Of a DNA stretch of 64,000 bases, positions 1-7,193 are shown piece after piece. Position numbers and translations under genes: made by a program. Under the pieces are notes generated by a model that did not search any database, had not been told where the DNA came from, and saw only the letters and a program-made list of their open reading frames with translations. This stretch comes from JAJEAD01 sp965221555 (GTDB lineage: Bacteria > Pseudomonadota > Gammaproteobacteria > HK1): the NCBI GenBank assembly GCA_965221555.1, contig OZ244895.1:3720001-3784000 (forward strand), given 5' to 3'. Numbering within the stretch: position 1 is the stretch's first letter; every line of letters begins with the position of its first letter.

Positions 1-1
1 G

Positions 2-3000
2 GATGCCGCGGGCAATGGCAATGCGGCCAATGACGGCAGCGGGGCGTCGGGGACCTTCGGAGGCGTGACGGTAAGCCCGGAGAGTCTGGCGATGGACGAG
101 GGTTCGTCGAAAACTTTCACGGTGGTGCTGGACGGGGAGCCCACCGGGGATGTGGAGGTGGCGCTGACGTCGGACAATGAGGATGTGACGCTGGACGAGA
201 AGACGCTGACGTTCACGACCGCGAACTGGAACAGCGCACAGACGGTGACGGTGAGTGCGGCCGAGGACGACGCGGATGTGGAGGCCGACTTCGCCACCGT
301 GACGGCGAACCCGTCAGGCGGGGGTTACGACGCGGTGGTGGATGAGTCGGTGAATGTAACGGTTACGGACAATGACGCGGCGGGAGCGGGCATGACGGTG
401 AGTCCTCGGAGTCTGGCGCTTTCGGAGGGTTCGTCGGGCAGCTTCAGAGTGGTGCTGAACGCGGTGCCGAAGGGGAATGTGGCGGTGGCGCTGACGTCGA
501 ACAATGGGGCGGTTGCGCCGAACCCGGAGACGCTGACCTTCACGACCGCGAACTGGAACGTGGCGCAGACGGTGACGGTGCAGGCGTTGGAGGACGCGGA
601 TGCGGCCCCCGAGAGGGCCACGGTGACGGTGGCTCCGTCGGGCGGGGGCTATGACGCGGTGGCAAATGCGACGGTGGCGGTGACGGTGACGGATAACGAC
701 GCGCCGGGAGCCGGCATGACGGTGAGTCCGCAGAGTCTGGCGCTTTCTGAGGGTGCGTCCGGCAGCTTCAGAGTAGAGCTCAACGCGGTGCCTATCGGGG
801 ATGTGGCGGTGGCGCTGACGTCGAACTATGGGGCGGTGGCGCCGACCCCAGGGACGCTGACCTTCACGACCGCGAACTGGAATGTGGCACAGACGGTGAC
901 CGTGCAGGCGTTGGAGGACGCGGATGCGGACAACGATAGCGCGACGGTGACGGTGGATCCCTCAGGCGGGGGCTATGACGCGGTGGCGGATGAGACGGTG
1001 GCGGTGACGGTGACGGACAACGACACCGCGGGGGCGGGCGTGACCGTGGTGCCGGCAAGCTTGGCGATGGAGGAAGGGGAGACGGGAACGTTCACGGTGG
1101 TGCTGGATGTGGAGCCGATGGGAACGGTGGTGGTGATGCTGGCGTCGAACCATGAGCAGGTGACGCTGGAGCCCGAGTCACTGACGTTTACGACATCGAA
1201 CTGGGACGTGGCGCAGACGGTGACGGTAAGCGCGCTGGAGGACGTGAATACGGTGACCGACAACGCCATGCTGATGGTGGATCCGTCAGGCGGGGGGTAT
1301 GACGTCGTGGGGGAACAGACGGTACCGACGACGGTGGCGGACAACGACGAGCCGTTGGCACTGGCGGTGATAGCGCACCAGACCTACCGGCAACATCGGG
1401 AAATCGAGGCATGGACCCTGCCGGCGGCGACCGGCGGTGGTGGCGGGGAGTTGACGTACGGACTGACCCCGGCCTTGCCGGCCGGCCTGGTGTTCGAGGC
1501 CGCGACGCGGCAACTGTCGGGGATTCCGACGGTGGCGCAGGGGGCGACGATATACAGCTACTCGGTGACCGGGGCGGATGGCAGCGTGGTGTCGAGGGTG
1601 TTTCAGATGACGGTGCTGGAGGGTCCGAAACCGCCAACGGAAGAGGAGCGACAGGTGGTGACGGCCACGCTGGTGGATGTGGCACAGAGTGCGCTGGCGG
1701 GGGTATCGGAGGCGATGCGCGGGCGATTTGGCGGTCCCGGATGCGTGACGGCCGTGACGCTGGCGGGGGAGGAAGTGAAGCCTGAAGCAGCGGAGACGGC
1801 AGCAGGCACGCAGGCGCATGAGCAACAGCAGGGGGAGCATGGACTGGAGCCGAAAGAGGCTCTGGGGACGAGCGCGTTTCAGTGGTCGCCGGAGTGCGAA
1901 GGTGCGCAAGATCGCGCAGGGCAGTGGACGCTGTGGGGACGCGGGGATGTACGGGAATTCGGCGGCGATGTGGACCAGGGGAGCTATGAGGGCACCCATT
2001 GGGGCGGCTGGATCGGGGTGGACCGGCAACTCGGCGAGGGATTGATAGCGGGCGCTGCCCTGTCGCAGGGATTCGGGCGGGTGAAGCTGGATGTTGGCGA
2101 GGGGAGCGCGAAGCTGCGCACGGAGTTGACGGCGGCGTGGCCCTATGTCCGTGCGGAGACGGAAGAGGGCGGAGTGCTTCAAGTGGTACTGGGAGCGGGG
2201 CGTGGGACGGTGTCCTACGATCACGTGGAGCGGGAGGAAGAGAAGGCGGACCTGGAAGTGATGGTGGGGTCGCTCAGCGGCACACGTCAGATCTGGAGCC
2301 GGGACGGGATGACGTTGTGGGCGACGGGTGAAGGCGGAATGGTGCAGGCGAAGACGAGCGGGACCGAGGGCGAGGCTTTGGCAGGTCTGCGCGGAGAAGG
2401 ATGGCGTCTCCGTGGCGGGATGGAAGGAAGTTACCAGGCCTTGCGGCTGGGAGATTCGGGAGCGGCGCTGACGCCGCATGGATCGCTCATGGTGACCCAC
2501 GATGGGGGTGACGGTGTATCGGGGACGGGACTGGAGTTGTCGGCCGGGGCGCGCGTGGAGACGGGGAACCCGCGCTTCGGGCTGTCGGCCACGGCGCATT
2601 GGCTGGCGCTCTATTCCGGTGCGCGCGATCACGACTGGGGCGGCAGCGTGGAAGCGCTGTGGCGTGCGGACGCGAGGGGGCGAGGACTGTCGTTCAAGTT
2701 GGCGCCGACCTGGGGGATTCAGTCAGGTTCGACAAGCGCAGAGGTGTCGGAGGCGTCGGACGTGTTTGCGAGTCTGGAAGACCGTTTTGACAGCGGTGCG
2801 GCACTGACCTCCCGACTTGGCTACGGGGTGGCGATGGAGGGCCGCGGGACGCTGACGCCGTTTCTGGAGGCGTCGCTTGGCGGCGGCGGGGATGGCTGGC
2901 GGCGCATGAGTGCCGGGGCCGAGTTGGAGTGGCAGCCGGGTGTCGCAGCGGCCGTGGTTGGCGAGCGCGCTCATGACACCGACGGCGCGGGCGACTCTCG

Positions 3001-3031
3001 CTTGCGCATCGACTTGCGCGTACGCTTCTGA
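2..3031 (+). CDS. Autotransporter-type outer-membrane protein with tandem repeats (5' end outside window)
   Basis: The frame is open from base 2, so the true start and any signal peptide lie to the left. Visible: four repeats of 108-109 residues starting at bases 65, 392, 716 and 1040, each with an xTVSPxSLAxxEG opening, an LTFTTxNWxxAQTVTV core and a DPSGGGYD...VTVTDND close, resembling Calx-beta or similar beta-sandwich adhesin repeats. A putative Ig-like segment (LPAGLVFEAATRQLSGIP) follows near base 1475. From about base 1910 a 370-residue region rich in Gly and alternating aromatics ends in ...RLRIDLRVRF. A terminal Phe is the usual signature of BAM-inserted beta-barrels, so the C-terminus is probably an autotransporter barrel exporting the repeats. 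No passenger enzyme is recognised. The stop codon sits at the end of an inverted-repeat element remnant (3030-3068). Confidence 0.8.
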   Translation, partial: DAAGNGNAANDGSGASGTFGGVTVSPESLAMDEGSSKTFTVVLDGEPTGDVEVALTSDNEDVTLDEKTLTFTTANWNSAQTVTVSAAEDDADVEADFATVTANPSGGGYDAVVDESVNVTVTDNDAAGAGMTVSPRSLALSEGSSGSFRVVLNAVPKGNVAVALTSNNGAVAPNPETLTFTTANWNVAQTVTVQALEDADAAPERATVTVAPSGGGYDAVANATVAVTVTDNDAPGAGMTVSPQSLALSEGASGSFRVELNAVPIGDVAVALTSNYGAVAPTPGTLTFTTANWNVAQTVTVQALEDADADNDSATVTVDPSGGGYDAVADETVAVTVTDNDTAGAGVTVVPASLAMEEGETGTFTVVLDVEPMGTVVVMLASNHEQVTLEPESLTFTTSNWDVAQTVTVSALEDVNTVTDNAMLMVDPSGGGYDVVGEQTVPTTVADNDEPLALAVIAHQTYRQHREIEAWTLPAATGGGGGELTYGLTPALPAGLVFEAATRQLSGIPTVAQGATIYSYSVTGADGSVVSRVFQMTVLEGPKPPTEEERQVVTATLVDVAQSALAGVSEAMRGRFGGPGCVTAVTLAGEEVKPEAAETAAGTQAHEQQQGEHGLEPKEALGTSAFQWSPECEGAQDRAGQWTLWGRGDVREFGGDVDQGSYEGTHWGGWIGVDRQLGEGLIAGAALSQGFGRVKLDVGEGSAKLRTELTAAWPYVRAETEEGGVLQVVLGAGRGTVSYDHVEREEEKADLEVMVGSLSGTRQIWSRDGMTLWATGEGGMVQAKTSGTEGEALAGLRGEGWRLRGGMEGSYQALRLGDSGAALTPHGSLMVTHDGGDGVSGTGLELSAGARVETGNPRFGLSATAHWLALYSGARDHDWGGSVEALWRADARGRGLSFKLAPTWGIQSGSTSAEVSEASDVFASLEDRFDSGAALTSRLGYGVAMEGRGTLTPFLEASLGGGGDGWRRMSAGAELEWQPGVAAAVVGERAHDTDGAGDSRLRIDLRVRF
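65..1363 (+). repeat. Four tandem in-gene repeats of 324-327 bp
   Basis: Units start at 65, 392, 716 and 1040. Units 2 and 3 are very similar at DNA level, for example in the segment reading ctgaccttcacgaccgcgaa; units 1 and 4 are more diverged. They encode the extracellular beta-sandwich repeats of the autotransporter. Constant unit length and DNA similarity suggest copy-number change by recombination. Further units may lie to the left of the window. Confidence 0.9.
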
Positions 3032-3068
3032 GCCCGCAAGTTTCACCGACTTCTCAACGGGCGGGCTA
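3030..3068. repeat. Remnant of the CTAGCCCG...TTTCACCGATTT inverted-repeat element
   Basis: Directly at the autotransporter stop the sequence reads agcccgcaagtttcaccgac, matching the left terminal repeat of the element at 17071-17258. About 20 bases later gcgggctag matches the outermost bases of the right terminal repeat. The interior is missing. AGCCCGC (3031-3037) and GCGGGCT (3061-3067) can pair as a 7-bp stem, but no T-run follows. Confidence 0.6.
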
Positions 3069-3115
3069 GCCGGGAAGAGCGGCCGTCAACGACGAGGCAA
3101 GCGAGCAGCGAAACC

Positions 3116-3748
3116 ATGGCCCGAAACGACACTTCCCCGGATGCCCCCGAAGCCGAGATCGAAGGGCTCGAGAAACAGATCGCGACCCTCACGGCGAAGC
3201 TCAATGCGCTACGGCGCGAGGCCGTCGGCCGGGAAGTCCCTGACTACCCCCTGTGGACCCTCGCGGGCGAGGTGCGCCTGAGCAGCCTCTTCGCCGGCGC
3301 CGACCGGCTCCTCGCGATCCACAACATGGGGCAGGGATGCCGCTACTGCACGCTGTGGGCCGACGGCTTCAACGGGTTCCTGCCCCACCTCGAATCGGCG
3401 ATGTCGGTCGCCCTCCTCTCCCGTGACGATCCAGAGACGCAGCGCCGCTTCGCCAACTCCCGCGGCTGGCGCTTCCGCCTCGCCTCCCACGGCGGAGGCG
3501 ATTACATGCGCGAGCAATCGGCAAGCCCCGACCATGACAATGCACCGGGCGCTGTCCTCTACGAGAAGCGTGACGGCAGAATTCTGCGCAAGAACGCCGT
3601 CCTCTTCGGACCCGGCGACATGTTCTGCCCGGCCTGGAACCTGCTGGCGATGGCCGGGCACGGAGTGGGCGACTGGACCCCGCAGTTCAGCTACTGGCGC
3701 AGACCGGAGAAGCTCGACGACGGCGGCCGAAACGTTCTCGACGCGTGA
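3116..3748 (+). CDS. DUF899 family thioredoxin-fold protein
   Basis: 210 residues. The NMGQGCRYCTLWADG segment with a C75-x-x-C78 motif is diagnostic of the DUF899 (COG4312) family, predicted dithiol-disulfide oxidoreductases with a thioredoxin-like fold. The N-terminal 40 residues are charged and probably helical (EIEGLEKQIATLTAKLNALRREA), as is usual for the family. A conserved-looking GPGDMFCPAWNLLAMAGHG stretch lies in the C-terminal third. Cytoplasmic; no signal peptide seen. Physiological substrate unknown. It is followed after 9 bp by the MetX-like hydrolase, so the two are probably cotranscribed. Confidence 0.85.
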   Translation: MARNDTSPDAPEAEIEGLEKQIATLTAKLNALRREAVGREVPDYPLWTLAGEVRLSSLFAGADRLLAIHNMGQGCRYCTLWADGFNGFLPHLESAMSVALLSRDDPETQRRFANSRGWRFRLASHGGGDYMREQSASPDHDNAPGAVLYEKRDGRILRKNAVLFGPGDMFCPAWNLLAMAGHGVGDWTPQFSYWRRPEKLDDGGRNVLDA

Positions 3749-3757
3749 GGAAGGCCC

Positions 3758-4774
3758 ATGGCGCACGACTGTGAGTTCTTCGAGCTCGGTGATGTCGAGC
3801 TGCTGTCGGGCGAGACGCTGCCCAATGCCCGCCTCGCCTACAAGACCTACGGGAGTCTTTCCGCGAACCGCGACCGGGTGGTGGTGATGCCGACCTTCTA
3901 CACCGGCAGCCACACGAGAAACGAGGGCTACATCGAGAAGGTGCGCGCGCTCGACCCCGCCCGCTGCTTCATCGTCTGCGTCAACATGTTCGGCAACGGC
4001 ATCTCCTCATCCCCGAGCAACACCCCCGCGCCCTGCGACGGTCCGCGCTTTCCCCGGGTCACCCTCTACGACAATGTCCGCTGCCAGCACCGCCTGCTCA
4101 CCGAACACCTGGGGATTGACCATGTCGCGCTGGTACTCGGCTGGTCCATGGCCGGATGCCAGTCCTTCCAGTGGGGCGCGCAGTACCCGGACATGGTGGA
4201 CGCCATTCTGCCCTTCTGTGCGTCGGCGCAGACCTCTCCCCACAACATCGTCTTCCTCGAAGGGGTCAAGGCGGCGCTCCAGGCCGACAGCGCGTACGCC
4301 GGAGGCGACTACCAGCGCCCGCCCAAGGTGGGGCTCAAGGCGTTCGCGCGGGTCTACGCGGGATGGGCCTTCTCACAGACCTTCTACCGGGAGAAACTGC
4401 ACCGCGAACTCGGATTCTGGTCCTTCGAGGACCTCCTCGTCGACTGGGAACAGGACCATCTCGCCTGGGACGCCAACGACCTGCTCGCCAAACTCTGGAC
4501 CTGGCAGCATGGCGACATCAGCGCCAACCCCCTGTACAAGGGCGATTTCCTCCGGGCGCTGGGCGCGATCCGGGCCCGGGCGATCGTGGTGCCCTGCACC
4601 ACCGATCTCTACTTTCCGCCCGAGGACAACTTCATCGAGGTGGCGTCGATGCCGAACGCGGAGCTTCGCCCCTACCACTCCGCGTGGGGACACTGCGTCG
4701 CGACCCCGAGCCGCGACAGCGAGTTCATGGGTGTCTTAAGCAAATACGTCGCGGAGTTGCTGGAATCGCGCTGA
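3758..4774 (+). CDS. Alpha/beta hydrolase, homoserine O-acetyltransferase (MetX)-like
   Basis: 338 residues. It has the MetX-family layout: LAYKTYGSL near residue 26, the nucleophile elbow GWSMAG with Ser130, the TTDLYFPPEDN segment carrying the likely catalytic Asp, and WGHCVATPS carrying the likely catalytic His. Authentic homoserine acyltransferases have GxSMGG; here the elbow is SMAG, and the protein is somewhat shorter than typical MetX (about 370). It may therefore be a related hydrolase or acyltransferase rather than the methionine-pathway enzyme. A good Shine-Dalgarno (gaggaagg) precedes the ATG. It converges with a PLP trans-sulfuration-type lyase 48 bp downstream. Confidence 0.75.
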   Translation: MAHDCEFFELGDVELLSGETLPNARLAYKTYGSLSANRDRVVVMPTFYTGSHTRNEGYIEKVRALDPARCFIVCVNMFGNGISSSPSNTPAPCDGPRFPRVTLYDNVRCQHRLLTEHLGIDHVALVLGWSMAGCQSFQWGAQYPDMVDAILPFCASAQTSPHNIVFLEGVKAALQADSAYAGGDYQRPPKVGLKAFARVYAGWAFSQTFYREKLHRELGFWSFEDLLVDWEQDHLAWDANDLLAKLWTWQHGDISANPLYKGDFLRALGAIRARAIVVPCTTDLYFPPEDNFIEVASMPNAELRPYHSAWGHCVATPSRDSEFMGVLSKYVAELLESR

Positions 4775-4822
4775 CCCGCCCGGCTCGGACGCTCGGCGGA
4801 AGGTGTACCGGAGGCCCGGAAC

Positions 4823-5974
4823 TCAGAGGCGATCGAGCGCCTGGCGAAGGTCTTCGATCAGGTCTTCGGGATCCTCCAGCCCGACCGATAGCCGCACCAG
4901 GCCATCGGTGATGCCCACCCGCTGGCGCTCCTGCGGCGCCATGTCGGCGTGGGTCATGGTCACCGAGTGGGTGACGAGGGACTCCACCGAGCCGAGGTTC
5001 TCCGCGAGGCTCCACAGCTCGAGCGTATTCATCAAACGCCGCCCGGAATCCACGCCCCCCTTCACCTCGAACCACAGCATTGCCCCGTGGCCGCTCGCCT
5101 GGCGATCCGCGAGCTCGCGCTGGGGAAAGGAGTCGAGACCGGGGTAGCACACGGAATCGACCATGGGGTGGGTCGCAAGAAATCCCGCCACTTCGAGCGC
5201 ACTGGCGGACTGCGCATCGAGGCGGGTGCTCAGCGTCTTGCAGCCCTGCAAGGTGAAGAAAGCCACCATCGGCGACATGTTCGAGCCGAGGCAGTTGCGC
5301 ACGAACTTTATCGCCTCGTCATGCTCCTTGCTCGCCGCGACCACCGCGCCGCCCACGGTCTGGTTGTGACCGTCCATGTACTTGGTGGTGCTGTGCACGG
5401 AGAGATCCGCGCCGAGTTCCAGCGGGCGCTGGTAGACGGGGGTCAGGAAGGTATTGTCGACCGCGTGCGGAATGCCCCGCGCGCGGGCGATCTCGGAGAT
5501 GGCGGCGATGTCGGTGAGCTTCAGGGTGGGGTTGGCGGGCGTCTCGGTGAAGATCAGCCGGGTGTTGTCCCGCAACGCGGCGCGCACCGTGTCGAGGTTG
5601 GAGGTGTCGACGAAACTGCACTCGACACCGAAGCGGTTCAGCACCCGGGTGGAGAGCCGGTGGGTGCCGCCGTAGACGACATCCGAGACCACCGCGTGCT
5701 CGCCCGCGTTCAACAGCCCCATCATCACCGCGGTGGTGGCCGCCATCCCGGTGCCGAAGCAGGCGCAGCCGGCCCCGCCCTCCAGGTTGCGGATGCGCTC
5801 TTCCAGCGCGGCCACGGTGGGGTTACCGGAGCGCGAGTACGAGTACCCCTTCGACATGTAGTCTTCCACCGAATCCTGGACATAGGTGGTCGACTGATAG
5901 ATCGGAGTCAGGATCGCTCCGGTCACCGGGTCGGGGGAGACTCCGGCGTGCACTTCCCGTGTCTTGAACTTCAT
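4823..5974 (-). CDS. Cys/Met-metabolism PLP-dependent enzyme (cystathionine gamma-synthase/gamma-lyase type)
   Basis: 383 residues, normal for the Cys/Met metabolism PLP family. Visible motifs: YSYSRSGNPT (residues 45-54), CFGTGMAA, YGGTHRL (Tyr stacking on PLP), TPANPTLKL, DNTF, and the Schiff-base lysine K198 in SVHSTTKYMDGH. The C-terminus has the usual LSVGLEDPEDLIEDL. Members catalyse gamma-replacement (cystathionine gamma-synthase, O-acylhomoserine sulfhydrylase) or gamma-elimination (cystathionine gamma-lyase, methionine gamma-lyase); sequence alone does not separate these here. The opposing MetX-like gene hints at O-acylhomoserine chemistry, which is inference. The upstream region contains nested inverted-repeat elements. 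Confidence 0.85.
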   Translation of the reverse strand: MKFKTREVHAGVSPDPVTGAILTPIYQSTTYVQDSVEDYMSKGYSYSRSGNPTVAALEERIRNLEGGAGCACFGTGMAATTAVMMGLLNAGEHAVVSDVVYGGTHRLSTRVLNRFGVECSFVDTSNLDTVRAALRDNTRLIFTETPANPTLKLTDIAAISEIARARGIPHAVDNTFLTPVYQRPLELGADLSVHSTTKYMDGHNQTVGGAVVAASKEHDEAIKFVRNCLGSNMSPMVAFFTLQGCKTLSTRLDAQSASALEVAGFLATHPMVDSVCYPGLDSFPQRELADRQASGHGAMLWFEVKGGVDSGRRLMNTLELWSLAENLGSVESLVTHSVTMTHADMAPQERQRVGITDGLVRLSVGLEDPEDLIEDLRQALDRL

Positions 5975-6049
5975 GAGGGCATCCCGCTCCAGGGGGCCGA
6001 TTCGGGGGACGCGGATGGTAGCATCCGAAGCGGAGAGGTTTCGGACCCA

Positions 6050-6125
6050 AGTGTCAGCCGCAATGTCTCACCGATCTTCCGCCGTGCACGTCAATCCGCT
6101 CGCGGGGCGGGACGTACTACTCCCT
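6050..6125 (+). repeat. Truncated copy of the inverted-repeat element, interrupted by a second copy
   Basis: The stretch from tgtctcaccgatcttcc to gggacgtactactccct follows the left half of the element at 17071-17258 (tttcaccgatttctc ... gggcgtactccct). It stops exactly where the CTAG of the next copy begins at 6126, suggesting a nested or adjacent insertion followed by decay. Confidence 0.5.
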
Positions 6126-6305
6126 CTAGCCCGGATGTTTCACCGATTTCTCAACTCGCGGACGCCAATATGCTCGCGGTAGCGGGCCGTACTCCCTCAA
6201 GCCGCAACGACTTCGCGCCGGCTACGTCTTCGGCGTTCGCCGGCTCCGTGCGCACAACCGCCCCGCCATCCTGACGCCCTCGCGACGAAGACCGGTGGGG
6301 TAGCG
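6126..6305 (+). repeat. Miniature inverted-repeat element copy, right end decayed
   Basis: The left end ctagcccggatgtttcaccg at 6126 and the interior (tcaactcgcggacgccaata, tactccctcaagccgc) are nearly identical to the 17071 copy. The interior then diverges, and the right terminal repeat is only a faint match (gaagaccggtgggg). No coding capacity is seen. It fills most of the gap between the PLP lyase and the cupin gene. Confidence 0.65.
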
Positions 6306-6334
6306 CGGCTGACGCGCCCACGAGGAGAACACCG

Positions 6335-6862
6335 ATGTCATTTTGCCCCGACAGCTTTGTCGCGGATCTTCGCACCGCGACGGCGACTGCCCATCCCGTG
6401 CGCGCCATCAACGCGGTGATGAAGAAGGCGGTGGCCGATCCGGCCGCGGTCGCGGCCCGGGTGCCGGAGTACGAGGGAGACGAACTCGCGCTGCTGGAGT
6501 CCGACGAGCTTTCGGTCTACTGCGCGAGATTCTTCGCCGGACAGCTCGTGCCCCCGCACAACCACAAGATGCCGGCCTTCATCGGGGTATACGAGGGTAC
6601 CGAGATCAACCAGCTCTTTCGTCGCGACGAGTCGGGCCTGACCCTGATCGCGGAGAAGCATGTCGGGCCGGGAGAAACCCTGTCCATCGGCGGGGAGGGA
6701 ATCCACGGTGTCTACACCAGCGGGGGAAAGGACAGTCTCGCGCTGCACGTCTATCTGGGTTCGCTCAAGACCGTCTCGCGCTCGCTCTTCGACCCCGACA
6801 CCGGGCACGAGCTTCCCTTTACCGACGAGAACTTCCGGGCCCTGTTGCGCGACATCGACTGA
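6335..6862 (+). CDS. Cysteine dioxygenase-like cupin metalloenzyme
   Basis: 175 residues with the double-stranded beta-helix pattern of the CDO/COG5553 group: PPHNHKMPAFIGVYEG with H75 and H77, followed about 47 residues later by the third His in EGIHGVY (H124). These three His would hold a mononuclear Fe(II). Family members oxidise small thiols such as cysteine or 3-mercaptopropionate, or are uncharacterised metal-dependent dioxygenases. Substrate not assignable. A gaggag ribosome-binding site lies about 10 nt before the ATG. Trans-sulfuration-type genes lie to the left, so a sulfur-related role is plausible but only inferred. Confidence 0.7.
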   Translation: MSFCPDSFVADLRTATATAHPVRAINAVMKKAVADPAAVAARVPEYEGDELALLESDELSVYCARFFAGQLVPPHNHKMPAFIGVYEGTEINQLFRRDESGLTLIAEKHVGPGETLSIGGEGIHGVYTSGGKDSLALHVYLGSLKTVSRSLFDPDTGHELPFTDENFRALLRDID

Positions 6863-7193
6863 GCCGGGAGCGGCCCCCATCGCAACGCATGCGGATTGAA
6901 CACGTCGGCGACGACGACTTCATCCCGGCGCAATCCGCTCCGGCCTCTGCGAACGGGTTCCGGTGCAGATCGAACTTCTCAGCCCGAGGCGCGATGTGCT
7001 ACCGATTCTCGAAGCGCAGGCACGCAGGCTTCTACAGGGACCAAGGCGCTCACGAGTCAGGGCCCGCAGGCGTACTTGCACCGCCCTGCCCCGCTACCCG
7101 CATCACATTTAGTGCGGACCGTGCTGAAAACAACGCGTCCGCCGCCGTGAGTCGGAGGGACGGGGTGGCCAGGGTCGGCGGAGCGTAAGGGGC
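6863..7193. other. Intergenic stretch with no recognised feature
   Basis: 331 bases between the cupin gene and recC. No plausible gene, repeat copy or terminator hairpin with a T-run was seen. The recC promoter presumably lies here, but no convincing -35/-10 pair is visible. Confidence 0.5.

Noticed and set aside
65..1363. Regular repeats as a CRISPR-like array
   Set aside because: Repeats are 324-327 bp, coding and in frame; no short repeat/spacer pattern.
6985..7025. Possible MITE fragment near recC (gctaccgattctcgaagcgc)
   Set aside because: Too few matching bases and no flanking element sequence.
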